Shown one piece after another: positions 43,924 through 54,122 of a stretch of DNA of 64,000 nt. Each line of letters starts with the position of its first letter. Within the stretch, counting starts at the first letter, position 1. A program made the translations under genes and the position numbers. The notes under the pieces were generated by a model. It saw only the letters and a program-made list of their open reading frames with translations, did no database searches and was not told where the DNA came from. Origin of the DNA: Ypsolopha sequella (lineage: Eukaryota; Arthropoda; Insecta; Lepidoptera; Ypsolophidae); the NCBI GenBank assembly GCA_934047225.1, contig OW204000.1, positions 12,790,001 to 12,854,000 of the forward strand, written 5' to 3'.

Positions 43924-45015
43924 GTGAATTTTGAATATTTTCATATGAACAGTAAGTAGATGACGTGGTTTCAAAAGATACCTGTCCATTTACATACGGT
44001 AAACGCTGCTGCAAGGAGACAAAAGATGAATCTTTACAAATTTTTTGGATCGAAAACTGTTGCACCCGCACGCACCGCGGTGCGATATGTGTAGTCTTGC
44101 TCGACGCGTGCAAAACGCATATTTTGAGCCGGATATTTGGCCGCTGGATATCTGGTTGCCGGCCTCGAGCCTAGCCGGATATCCGGTATCCAGGCAGTGA
44201 ATTTTGAATATTTTCATATGAACAGTAAGTAGATGACGTGGTTTCAAAAGATACCTGTCCATTTACATACGGTAAACGCTGCTGCAAGGAGACAAAAGAT
44301 GAATCTTTACAATTTTTTTGGATCAAAAACTGTTGCACCCGCACGCACCGCGGTGCGATATGTGTAGTCTTGCTCGACGCGTGCAAAACGCATATTTTGA
44401 GCCGGATATTTGGCCGCTGGATATCTGGTTGCCGGCCTCGAGCCTAGCCGGATATCCGGTATCCAGGCAGTGAATTTTGAATATTTTCATATGAACAGTA
44501 AGTAGATGACGTGGTTTCAAAAGATACTTGTCCATTTACATACGGTAAACGCTGCTGCAAGGAGACAAAAGATGAATCTTTACAATTTTTTTGGATCAAA
44601 AACTGTTGCACCCGCACGCACCGCGGTGCGATATGTGTAGTCTTGCTCGACGCGTGCAAAACGCATATTTTGAGCCGGATATTTGGCCGCTGGATATCTG
44701 GTTGCCGGCCTCGAGCCTAGCCGGATATCCGGTATCCAGGCAGTGAATTTTGAATATTTTCATATGAACAGTAAGTAGATGACGTGGTTACAAAAGATAC
44801 CTGTCCATTTACATACGGTAAACGCTGCTGCAAGGAGACAAAAGATGAATCTTTACAATTTTTTTGGATCAAAAACTGTTGCACCCGCACGCACCGCGGT
44901 GCGATATGTGTAGTCTTGCTCGACGCGTGCAAAACGCATATTTTGAGCCGGATATTTGGCTGCTGGATATCTGGTTGCCGGCCTCGAGCCTAGCCGGATA
45001 TCCGGTATCCAGGCA
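43924..45015 (+). repeat. Tandem array, 4 x 273 bp, near-identical units
   Basis: The units start at 43924, 44197, 44470 and 44743, and the array ends at 45015, exactly 4 x 273. Each starts GTGAATTTTGAATATTTTCA and ends CCGGATATCCGGTATCCAGG CA; each carries CGCACGCACCGCGGTGCGAT and four to five GGATAT(C/T)(C/T)GG motifs. Units 2-4 are nearly identical, unit 1 slightly more diverged (for example ACAAATTTTTTGGATCG against ACAATTTTTTTGGATCA). Open frames of 60-90 codons recur on both strands in every unit because 273 is a multiple of 3 and one stop occurs per unit; they are not regarded as genes. Confidence 0.92.
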
Positions 45016-45610
45016 AATCACTTTCCGTTTAATCTCTAGTTATTATCTATAAATGAGCGGAAATTTTTATTGGTTCTAGAAAATTTTATAACGAGCCAAA
45101 GAGAAGAACTGTAAACTTCTGTAACTTTTTTACATGTCTAAAAGAGCATCGCCAAGGGGGGAGGAGGACAAATTAATCAAATGCCAAGTAATTTATTGTC
45201 TGATCCTTTATCGGCCTGGGACGAATTAAAACCTGGCAAAGATGGTGGAAAGCCACTTCAAAGGTCTTGCAATGATGCGTACGCAACGAAAGATTATCAT
45301 TGAATTTGAGAGCCTAGAAGATTTTCATAAGATAGTCGAAAAATTCACAAAAAGCCCAAGAATATCAAGGTTCAATTAGTAAGATATATATTTTTGTAGT
45401 ACTTATATGATTTAAAATCTAAGAATTATTTTTATTATACCAACAATTAATATCCTCTATCATCTTGCCCTCCCCTAGCCTATTGGCTGGCGACGCCGTT
45501 GAATAAGTTTAATATAAGACTCTTCTCTTCCTCTATTATTGTAAAACAATTCTAACAACAAATATTTTAACTAGTAAGCGTTTTTTCAAATATGAGTAGA
45601 TACAATGACA
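45016..45610. other. Intronic stretch, no gene seen
   Basis: No recognisable exon or repeat. The right end abuts the ATC-repeat tail of the RTE element. Confidence 0.35.
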
Positions 45611-45617
45611 TAAGTTA

Positions 45618-45666
<49 letters not shown>

Positions 45667-46412
45667 CATCCGGCCGAGTTCGGTCACGGCGACTGTTGCG
45701 GCTGTGGAGAGCGTCGGTCATGTGCCCTCATGTGACTTATGTAGCCTATCTTGTTTGTGAAAGTGCGGTTGCACAGGCTACATGTAAGTTTTCCATTGTA
45801 GTAGTTGTATTGTATGGCAGCTGGTTGTCTGGTTGGATCCTCAGCCTGGTTCTCCCATGTCAAATGTTCTATATTGCAACTTTTCATGTGGCGTTTCTGC
45901 ACGTCCTTAAACCTAAGGAACTGCCCGCCTTGTTTGCGTTTTCCACTGCGAAGCTCGCAATATAAGATGCGTTTCGCCATTCTGTCTTCTGGCATACGTC
46001 GCACGTGGCCACAACAGCGCAGCTGGCGCCTCATCGGGCGCCTCGATACCACCAACATTGCAGCGTCGCAGTATTTCCGTATTTCTGACACGGTCCGACC
46101 ACTGGACGTTCAGAATGTTGCGAAGACATCTTAGATGGAATCTGTCTAGCGCGTGAATGTGCTTACGATATGGGCACCAAGTTTCAGCAGAGTAGAGGAG
46201 ATTTAGGAGAACAATCGCCATGTACACAGCAATTTTGGTTGATAGCCTGATGTCATGCGAGTGAAACACTTTAGACTGCAGCTTGCCGAAAGCTGCAGCA
46301 GCAGCTCCAATTCTGCTGTTGACTTCAGGATTAAGATCGTACTTTGCTGATACATTACTACCCAAGTACTTGAATTTCTTGACTTGTTCAAGTGGATCCA
46401 CGCCAAGCTTAA
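45618..46412 (-). pseudogene. RTE-like retrotransposon 3' portion with C2H2 finger and ATC tail
   Basis: The frame 46401-45913 reads [20 protein letters not shown], then [38 protein letters not shown] and [20 protein letters not shown]. This is the thumb region of RTE-like endonuclease/reverse transcriptases. A frameshift near 46060 moves the reading to 46091-45684: [40 protein letters not shown]. It ends in a C2H2 finger, [21 protein letters not shown] (C-x2-C-x12-H-x3-H). The stop is followed by an (ATC)n run (plus-strand GAT repeat, 45620-45664), the usual 3' tail. The copy is 5'-truncated near a TA microsatellite at 46424-46442. It lies in the same orientation as ATF4, within intron 2. 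Confidence 0.85.
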
Positions 46413-46444
46413 TTATCTATGCATTATATATATATATATATAAC

Positions 46445-47380
46445 ACCTCATCCTCCAGGGGTATGTCATTTAGTAACAGTTTTATCTGAGAGCCGATTAC
46501 GAGCTTGTGTTTATGAAAACTTTTCATTGAAAAGGAATATATTATTTGATATTCTGTGTGAATTTCAAACTCTAGTAACCCTGGAATTTGGCTACAAATT
46601 GTTTGAAATCTCACACGATTGCCATGGTTTTCCAGGGATTTTTGAAACATTACAGAAGAAACTCAATAAGGTAACAACTACAAAACGCCTGTACATATTT
46701 TAAAGCAAGTCACTGAAGCTGCTGATTCAAACAGCAACCCGCAGAGGGCGAATGACACAAAAATTATCAAATAATACTGTACAATCAAGATCTGGTACTT
46801 ATTTATAATATATTTAATATATTCCATTTGTTTCAGAACAGTACCAATGTGCAAAAACTCGAGTTTTTTGAGGTCACTAGCACGACAAATTAGGTCAATG
46901 TCTGCACCAGAATTCGAAATCAATTTATAAGATAGTAATTGATCTAGCTGGAACAATCACTGTTTACTGCAGTGAATTTAAGTGAGCGCCTACTATAGTA
47001 ACTGAATAAAGGAGTTTGTTGGAGATTTTCCTTTTTACCCTAATGCTAGGGTATATGTACTTGGGAAAGTTGAACAATATGATCTATTATTTAGTTTTAA
47101 TTACATTGATCTGTCTATTTACACCAGGTATATCGGATGGTTGAAGCATCATTCTTGCTGAACTTCTTTTCGCATCACAGGGGGAATATTGGACTCAAAT
47201 CGAAGCGCAGGAGTCTTCAACGATCCAGCAAAGCCTGGTTTCTCTGCACTCCTGAACATAACACATGCATGTATAGGGCGCGGCAGTAAATAACGCACAT
47301 CGGCTATCTTCGGCTTCGTAGAGCATCGTCTCTGTCACCGGACTGTTAGTGCTTCGTGCGACAGAGATGATGCTACGATA
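46445..47380. other. Intronic stretch with a weak retrotransposon trace
   Basis: A minus-strand frame near 46560-46450 reads LVIGSQIKLLLNDIPLEDE, which loosely resembles the segment that normally precedes the YLGS motif of RTE elements; it may belong to the relic at its left. Around 47315-47385 the phrase CTTCGTAGAGCATCGTCTCT and its complement form a small inverted repeat. No gene was seen. Confidence 0.35.
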
Positions 47381-47389
47381 CGAAGTGCA

Positions 47390-47784
47390 TTTAATTAAAT
47401 TATTTTAACTTAATTACTTTATGATTGTTATTTTATGATATGAGTAATTTTTGATGAATTCTCGTCACTATATATATATATGTTGTATATAATATAAACA
47501 TGTCTTATTGTACATTTCTATTTTTTTTAACACTTTAAGTAGTTTATATATTCTATTACAAACTAGAACTTTTTTTTAATGTTTATTAGTATGTAGTCTA
47601 AATAGTTATTTCAACTACTTATTTAAGTACTATTTTATCTCTTAATTTAACTTTTCTATATTATGGCACTACCCTTAACAACATCCTTATTAGGTTAGCT
47701 GGTAGATAATACTAATTAGTATTAAGCTCGCCTCTATACAAAAATTGTACTTTGTGCAATAAAGTATTTTATTATTATTATTAT
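47390..47784 (+). mobile_element. 3' end of a non-LTR retrotransposon with ATT tail
   Basis: The end reads TTAGGTTAGCTGGTAGATAA, then AAGCTCGCCTCTATACAAAA, TGTACTTTGTGCAATAAAGT and a TATTATTATT tail (47770-47784). I know this GCTGGTAGA...CCGCC-like...TTTGTGCAATAAAG ending from many lepidopteran non-LTR elements. There is no coding sequence left. Confidence 0.65.
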
Positions 47785-48085
47785 GGCGCCTGATTCGGTG
47801 TGACTGAAATGGATGCAGGAATAGATCCAGAAATTACAGTTGTGTGAGAGAAGTACACATAAAACGGGGGCCACTGTCAATTTCATTCTTTAGTAGCGCC
47901 CAAGTTAGTTAGTTAGTTTATAGTGCCCAAGTTAACGTTGTGCTTTGCTCCGGTTAAAAAAGAATCAGTTGCACGGGCATCATTAGGTACGATTTTTTGA
48001 GCTGCATCTTGGCACGACTTCATCCTGCAGTTGCCTCCACGAATCTCGGTCTTTAGAATGATAGGGTACATAATATTCTACTAAC

Positions 48086-48253
48086 CTTGTTTACACTGGT
48101 TCTCTAGCTGCTGCAGTAGATCGTTGGCGAGCTGGGAACGGCTAGGCTTGGTCTCCGGTGGAGAAGGCGGGTAAAGGGAGGACAGGTCGTCAGAGGGGTA
48201 CTCCAGCGCAGCCTCGATCTTTGGTGCAGCACTCGGGAACGTTTTAAGCAGAT
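48086..48253 (-). CDS. crc: ATF4/cryptocephal, coding exon 2
   Basis: The exon is bounded by the acceptor TTTGTCACCAG (ending at 48254) and the donor GTTAGT (from 48085), both on the minus strand. It is 168 bases, starts and ends in phase 1, and encodes residues 22-78 (split codons at both edges). The translation runs LLKTFPSAAPKIEAALEYPS, DDLSSLYPPSPPETKPS and ANDLLQQLENQCKQ. This is acidic, proline-containing, activation-domain-like sequence with a short helical end. It is GC-richer than its flanks. The continuous frame across both junctions is the main evidence that the exons belong together. Confidence 0.85.
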
Positions 48254-49014
48254 CTGGTGACAAATGAATGGAATTTAATGAAATATAATTTATATCGACA
48301 CGTGTCAGAGATAAGCAAACCATCGACAATCTTGGTAAACAATCAATCTTAACGAGATTTTCGCCTAATGATCACTGAAATTAAATCATAATTTCGAACT
48401 TTTACGCAAATATTAAAATTTGTTTAAAAAAGACTTGTAGTTTTTCACAGGAATTACTTGGTAACTTTTTTAAATTAATTTTATTCATCAAGGGAAGGTG
48501 TGTTTTATCAATGAAGTTTACAGACCCGGTTAAATTTGTAAATAAGTGTCCCAAACGCGCAGGTTTAAAATTATATAAAGTTCATGCCTATATAGCAAGC
48601 GCCCTGGGCGCACGGATGGGACGCTGTGAAGACAAAATGTATGGCGCTCTTTGGAACAAAATACACCAAGTGCCCGCCCCGCTGCATAAAAATTCATAGG
48701 GACTAGAAACGCAGAGAGCGTCCCGTCCGCGCGCCCCGGGCGCTTGCTATATCAAGTCCTTTACGGCTAAAACAATAGATAGCAGATAAGATCGTGGATC
48801 AAATCCATTTAACGGGTGAAACTAATTTCATTTTCCTCAATATATTTTATAATAAGTAGATACTGCTCTAACATCGTTTAGAATATGTTACACAAAACCC
48901 ATTTCCATTGCCTATTTTAGCTATTGCAAGCCGAATTGCCAACCAGAGACTGATTAATGATTAATAATAAAAAGTCTTAGTTTTATTTATCTTTTAATAT
49001 AAAAAATATCTTAC
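48254..49014 (-). other. Intron 1 of the ATF4 gene
   Basis: A 761-base intron with donor GTAAGA and acceptor ...TTTGTCACCAG. It contains one MITE (48590-48754) and otherwise AT-rich sequence. Confidence 0.75.
48590..48754. repeat. GC-rich foldback MITE in ATF4 intron 1
   Basis: The left TATATAGCAAGCGCCCTGGG with CGCACGGATGGGACGCT is mirrored by AGCGTCCCGTCCGCGCGCC and CCGGGCGCTTGCTATAT on the right. The arms are about 40 bases. The element stands out as a GC island in an AT-rich intron. A plus-strand frame (48511-48699) simply crosses it. Confidence 0.75.
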
Positions 49015-49078
49015 TTTGCAGAATACCAAGTTGGAAATCTCTACACACTTCACACATTCCACTGTTGTAGCAACACAT
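49015..49078 (-). CDS. crc: ATF4/cryptocephal, coding exon 1 with start codon
   Basis: The ATG at 49078 opens MCCYNSGMCEVCRDFQLGIL Q, 21 codons plus one base, up to the donor CAAA/GTAAGA. Phase 1 at this donor joins exon 2 to make an AAT codon and keeps the frame open for all 333 residues. A second in-frame ATG is codon 8. The N-terminus is unusual for having four cysteines in twelve residues. Start choice: the next upstream sequence to the TATA-like run has no ATG, so this would be the first ATG of that transcript. The exon is short and its assignment relies on splice phase, so it is less certain than exons 2 and 3. Confidence 0.65.
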
Positions 49079-49200
49079 CTTGAAAACTAATATATTTGTA
49101 TACTTTTCGCACGAAATAATACGTAATTAATAAAAATGTGCGTTAAACTCGAGATAGAGACGCGATGTGGAAACGAGAGCTTTATGTAAAGCGCTTAGAT

Positions 49201-49285
49201 AAGTGGGGAACAAAATACAACGATGTGAGGGAAGACGTCAATATATATATGAACGATAACCGTCGCACGATATTACGTCAAAGCA
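49201..49285 (-). promoter_or_regulatory. Candidate ATF4 promoter: TATA-like run with CRE-like sites
   Basis: Upstream of exon 1 on the minus strand is TATATATAT (49249-49241). GACGTCA-type half-palindromes sit at 49234-49240 and 49273-49280 (TTACGTCA on the plus strand). With the usual 25-30 base spacing, transcription would start near 49215, giving a 5' leader of about 140 bases without any ATG. CRE-like sites are recognised by ATF/CREB bZIP proteins, so autoregulation or cross-regulation is possible. This is motif-level inference. Confidence 0.4.
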
Positions 49286-49773
49286 ACGCCCAGATGTCGT
49301 GATTCCTCCAATCTTCTGTGATAAGGGAACACAATAAGACCAATAATAACTTGTTATTCAGAGGCCTAAAATTTAATGCCAGTCACCCTTTGTAAATGAA
49401 AGACTACTGGGTATTTTTCAGAAAAAATAAATACTAATATATTAGTATGAACTTGAGAAGTTGCCTTTTTAACGTAGTGGCAGCGGTTGATACATGTAGT
49501 GGTCACTTCGATCTAAAATTAAACTTGCATGGTCTAAGCTAAGTTATAAATGATCTTCCCTCACGATGGCATAAATATATACTTAAATGTAAATACTTCA
49601 ATAAAAAACTTTTTTTTTTTTTTTTTTTTCTAATGGTCCTACTATTTTGTTCTACTAGTAGTGAATTCTTTACCTAGGCTGTATAAACATGTGAAGGGAG
49701 ATTCTATTAGGACATATTTTAAAAATGATAGCTTTTTTCACACGTGTAAGAAATGATAGATGTTTATTTTTAA
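49286..49773. other. Upstream flank of ATF4, no gene seen
   Basis: AT-rich, with a 19-base T run at about 49611-49629. No exon was recognised. Confidence 0.4.
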
Positions 49774-50284
49774 GGTGGATGGTCAAAGGCAATCTTCATA
49801 CAAACTTGTGGGAACCAATAACGAAGACAGAATTATTATTATTTCATTCTGTTACCTTTTCCCACAGGTTCCATCAACTTTACTGTTTTACAATCTAATT
49901 TTGCTATTTAAAACTTTAGAAATCCAATGTATAGAAGTTTTAAATTGCAAAATAAGACAGTATACTACGGTCAAGTCGGATTGAGTAGACAGGTAAACAA
50001 AGAAAAGATTTTTTCACACTTGACACCTTTTGACAGTTATAGTGATGTACCTACGGTGATGAACGAGTTATTCTTTTTTCATTCATTCATTCGGTCTATT
50101 TGTCCTTTTCTGTTAATTTAATATTTAATAAATAGAAAAACAGTATATTTTAGATTCTTGATGAGCAGTTTTAAGGTTATGTAAACTTGTCTTTTTGTGG
50201 TGTGTTGAATTACCGAAAAATTGTAATGTTAAGTGTCGTTACACTATAAAGTAACCACGCATAGTATGATTTTAATTTCTCAGG

Positions 50285-50905
50285 ATTGCCTGCGTTTACG
50301 CTTGTGACATTAAGAAACAGCCTTAGTAATAATAAAATTCCCTAATAATATACTATAAATAATACAGGTGGATAAAATATTTTGATATAGTTTTATTGGG
50401 CCCGCTATGACCTCTTATACTACGATCAAGTCGGATTGAAAATTGAGGATAACAAACCGTTTGGGATGAAAATTACCGATATTGTAAACACCTTTTATTC
50501 AAAACTTCACATACATCGATTCAAGACACTTTGATCTTCATGTAGAAAACACTTTTGACAGAAAAGTTCCTAATTGACGTTGGTTCAGGATCTGATGGAT
50601 TTGCATCAGATTTTGAACCTGATTTTGAAGACAATGAATAAATCCTAATAAAAAGTAACCATTGGTTTTATTTATGATTAAAATGATTCTAAGGTAGTTC
50701 CCTTAAATCTTGTAGGAAGATTATTTAAAAAATGTATTTAAATCCAATGAGAAAATGCATTCCTGACATAATGTCAGCTGGTAATAACTATTAATGGGAA
50801 ATAAGTAGTAGTATTATAAACAATATTTGCTTGTCCAGCATTTTGTTAATAATATTTCATACTAAGGCTGTTTCTTAATGTCACAAGCGTAAACGTAGGC
50901 AAGCA
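50285..50905. repeat. Inner inverted repeat, arms about 620 bases apart
   Basis: ATTGCCTGCGTTTACGCTTG, TGACATTAAGAAACAGCCTT AG at 50285-50330 returns inverted at 50868-50905. Its left arm is outside and its right arm inside the element at 50418-51478, so at least two different foldback families overlap here. Confidence 0.55.
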
Positions 50906-51478
50906 AATCCTTATCATCAAAATATATGTAATAAAAATCTGTAATAGCTAACAGTATTAAATATTATTAACAAAATGCTGGACAAGCAAATATTGTTTAT
51001 TCTACTTATTTCCCATTACTAGTTATTACCAGCTTTCGAACTCAGCACCCAGTTTTCAAAAACCTAAGGCTAATCTGAAATAACGAATCAAGCGATTATT
51101 GAAAAACTTAATCACGTTACCTCCGGCAGCTGTCCTAAATGCCGGCTCCGGCCGCTGTCCCAATTCATTCATTCATTTGTTCATGACACTTTTTGCTAAT
51201 CTGTGTAAAAGTGGACCATCACTAATTTAATTATGGTCACACAGATAAAAATGTGCAGCCGCCAACAGAAAAAATGGATTATCGTTTTGTTGAATAGTTT
51301 TTTTACCAAAAATCGAGGTAATATGTATTTATTGTGAACAAAAGTGTATTCTACATGAAGATCAAAGTGTCTAGAATCGATGTATGTGAAGTTTTTAATA
51401 AGAGATGTGTACAATATCGGTAATTTTCATCCTAAACGGTTTGTTTACCTCAGTGTTCAATCCGACTTGATCGTAGTA
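50418..51478. mobile_element. 1.06-kb foldback element nested in family D
   Basis: The ends TACTACGATCAAGTCGGATT and its complement are followed by a shared AAACCGTTTGGGATGAAAAT T...CGATATTGT...CTTCACATACATCGATTC arm of over 100 bases. The flanks show TA on both sides. Inside, AATATTTGCTTGTCCAGCAT and its complement (about 50823 and 50990) form a second inverted repeat. A partial left end of the same family (TACTACGGTCAAGTCGGATT) lies at 49964-49984. Confidence 0.7.
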
Positions 51479-51629
51479 TAACACATTTTGTTAAAAATAA
51501 AAATGGATATTTTCGAGTATAAAATTATTTGAACGTGTACAAAAAAGTAACAAAACGAAACTTAACTACTTTTGTCGTCGTTATTGATTCCCACAAGTTT
51601 TTTATAAAAACTGCCTTTGACCATCTACC

Positions 51630-52410
51630 ATAAATAGATTTTAAGACAGATATCAAAAATAATTAATTTTTTATAGATTTTTTGAGGTGTCTGAATATAT
51701 CAATTATCCAATAACGACAATATCATACCTTAACCCCTAATATTTAATTTGATGCGTTTATAGGTACCTAAATAATTGTTTAACAATTTTTTGAGATAAA
51801 GTTAAGCGATATTTTTAACAGAAATGATAAGGCAACACGTGATCCCGTTGCTAAGAGTACATTATATCATTCTTCTTATATATAATTATGTACATGCCCA
51901 GATTATTGTTCTTATCTAGTTATGGCACGTTATCTGTTATTATTATTTGTTTTACTACCATCCCATTTTCGTCTTGATCTTTTAGAAAATGGTACATTAA
52001 CGGTCCTTGGTCCTAGACGAAACTTTTATTCATTGCTAGGTGTATCAATGACGTACCATGTAACTTCACATATTTTAGTGACCATACTGAGCGAATTTTG
52101 TTGTATGAATATTTAGATATTGGAATGTCACCATACATCACAATCCATGTGTATGCTTAGTAAATCGCTTGTTTTGATGTAAAAGTCATAAAACGATTAA
52201 TCGAAAGTCTTTCACCAAAAAGTCAAAAATACAGTGAAGTACGACTCTGTTTAAAACGAAACAACCGTTTTTAATGACGTGGACACAACATCAAGTTAGG
52301 TTATTGTACAATTTACTATGAAGGGATATCAGTTCATTTTGTGCGTCGTCGGTCGTCCAGCTAGTACGACGTAATATAGTCCTTAGACCGTCGTTATATC
52401 CGAATTCTAC
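51630..52410. other. Non-coding stretch
   Basis: No recognised exon. A plus-strand frame at 51922-52116 lacks recognisable features. Confidence 0.35.
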
Positions 52411-52595
52411 TGTAGGTTCAACGACGATAGTCCAGTAAATAAAATATTCGCGGTCAAATTAAAGATAAACTATATTATTGACACTTCCCCTCCCGAAAAG
52501 AATTTGTAGGTTCAACGACGATAGTCCAGTAAATAAAATATTCGCGGTCAAATTAAAGATAAACTATTATTGACACTCCCCCTCCCGGAAGAACA
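52411..52595 (+). repeat. Tandem duplication, 2 x 94 bp
   Basis: TGTAGGTTCAACGACGATAG and AAATAAAATATTCGCGGTCA begin at 52411 and again at 52505. The units are nearly identical apart from a few bases (CTATATTATTGACACTTCCC against CTATTATTGACACTCCCC). Confidence 0.85.
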
Positions 52596-52804
52596 TATTT
52601 TTTTTATAATTTACCAAAATCATTTAACCCTTGATCTTACTAATATTGTTATTAGCCTTGGTCTAATTATTGTGGTTCTTTTTTAAAAATATTTATCATG
52701 GATTATTTTGAATTTTAATTTTTCAGTTAGTTTACTGATATATTCCCAATTTCCACCCAGAGTACATTTAATTCAACCTCCTCCATACAAACATTCTTAG
52801 ATTG

Positions 52805-52900
52805 ACTGGACTACGAGCGAAGCAAGGAGGGAGCGTGTTAGGTTTACATGTAGAATAAATTTGGGGTGCCTGAGCGAAGTGGAACGAGGCGACCTCTGTA
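52805..52900. repeat. Repeat F (GAGCGAAGC type), copy 2
   Basis: Shares CGAGCGAAGC, GCGTGTTAG(T/G)TTTACATGTA and GAGCGAAG(C/T)GGAACG(G/A)GGCGA with 34265-34385, same orientation. Confidence 0.6.
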
Positions 52901-53068
52901 GTTTTAACAGAATTATGCTATGCCTAGGCAGGTAATGACATGCCCAATTCTACGGACAGATACACTTCTTAAGTAGACCTTTGCCACAAGTTCGAGACTG
53001 GTGGCAGTGTTTAGTCAAAAAAATACCTACGACACGAAAATCTTACGGTACGGGGTTCTCTAGGTTTC

Positions 53069-53155
53069 ATCCATCAGCCTAGTTCGTCCACTGTTGGACA
53101 TAAGCTTTTCCAGGACTTTGCCACTCCCGGCAGTCATCCTGGAAGAATTGCCCTA
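53069..53155 (-). repeat. Retroposon family B 3' end, copy 3
   Basis: CATCCATCAGCCTAGTTCGT, CCACTGTTGGACATAAGC and CAGTCATCCTGGAAGAATTG match the right part of the 9.4-kb and 10.4-kb copies. Truncated soon after CAATTGCCC-equivalent sequence. Confidence 0.65.
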
Positions 53156-54122
53156 GGGTTATTACTGCAAATAGATGATTGAATATCTTTCATTAGGATC
53201 TACCAAAAAACCATGTGCCTTTTCAGATCTGGGAACCAGTCCCTCCTCAATGGGGCGCGGTTAAAGGTCCCAAATATAGTTGTTATTCACAAATGCATTT
53301 ATCCAACAAAACTGACAATATAGCCAAAAAATTTACTAATTTTTAAAAATTGCTCTATTCTTTTTTTGCGTCCTATTTGTTTTAAAAAAAAACGTACTTT
53401 GGTCGTTTCAAATTTTAAAATAGTTTAGTCAAACGGCTTTTTTTTACACTTCACCACTACCGTGGCTGACGGAAAGCGTCGACAAGGCCTAGGTTGAAGA
53501 GCGCTCGCCCAGAAAGTTGGAGAGTGGAAACAGCAGAGGCGTTAATCAGTCTGTTCAGGGGCTCCCACGAAATCTACGAAAGTCGATAACGGATAAATAA
53601 CTGACACTACACTATGTAGCCGCTCTCCCGGTATGGCTTCTTATGACGTCATGCCGGAAAGCAACGAGTCGCTTGGCGGCATGGTTTTGTCATGAGGATG
53701 GTGAAAAGCCACGGCCAAGCCTACCACCAGTTAAAGTGAAAAGATTGGTCAGCTAGTTGGGTCTTGGGCTGGGTCTAACTGTCTCTGTCTAGGGTATAAA
53801 AGTAGTAAATGAAATGTATGAACAAATACTCGTGTATTTACTATCTTCAAAGATTTTAATGGAGGTGTAGGAAAAAGAAAGGAGTAAACTGTTAGAAATG
53901 TAAACGGAACGCAACCATCGTCTGTCTCTTTCTTACTTTTTGACGTCTCTCTCTTGCGCTGTCAACTGCCATATTGTCCACTTGTGTTTCTCGTCTATTA
54001 AAATTAAAGCCCTTTTAAGTAAATCAATATTGTCTTTTTATCATAAAATCCATCATAAACCATAGTGGGCAGTATTGACGGTACTAATAAAACTGCATAC
54101 GAATATTATAACTTGACGATCC
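53156..54122. other. Non-coding stretch
   Basis: Bases 53455-53780 are GC-richer than average but carry no recognised domain. From 53920 to 53990 there is a pyrimidine-rich stretch around TTTTTGACGTCTCTCTCTTG. This could be upstream sequence of the ORF at 54123. Confidence 0.35.

Larger units (their letters stand above)
33424..48085 (-). other. Intron 2 of the ATF4 gene (14.7 kb)
   Basis: The donor GTTAGT (after exon 2) and the acceptor TTTCTTTGTTACAG (before exon 3) join in phase 1 to give a GAG codon. The intron is a repeat trap: the long inverted repeat pair at 34472-34973/41234-41711, a 231-bp tandem duplication, the 273-bp tandem array, an RTE 3' end and several retrotransposon tails. 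No nested protein-coding gene was recognised, but 42.43-42.80 kb may be an alternative promoter and first exon. Confidence 0.8.
49774..51629. repeat. Foldback MITE family D, copy 2, split by nested elements
   Basis: The left end GGTGGATGGTCAAAGGCAAT with GGGAACCAATAACGAAGACA is mirrored at the right by TGTCGTCGTTATTGATTCCC and GCCTTTGACCATCTACC. Without the internal material this is the same element as 18160-18482. About 1.5 kb of other foldback sequence sits inside it, showing that it is the older insertion. Confidence 0.7.

Noticed and set aside
43924..45015. CRISPR-like array
   Set aside because: Units are 273 bp with no alternating spacers, in a eukaryotic intron. No cas genes or short repeats in the window.
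43919..45052. Series of 60-90-codon frames on both strands in the 273-bp array
   Set aside because: The same frames recur in each unit because the period is a multiple of three. No start context, splice sites or protein family.
45620..45664. GAT microsatellite read as a poly-Ser/poly-Asp protein
   Set aside because: It is the (ATC)n 3' tail of the RTE relic on the minus strand.
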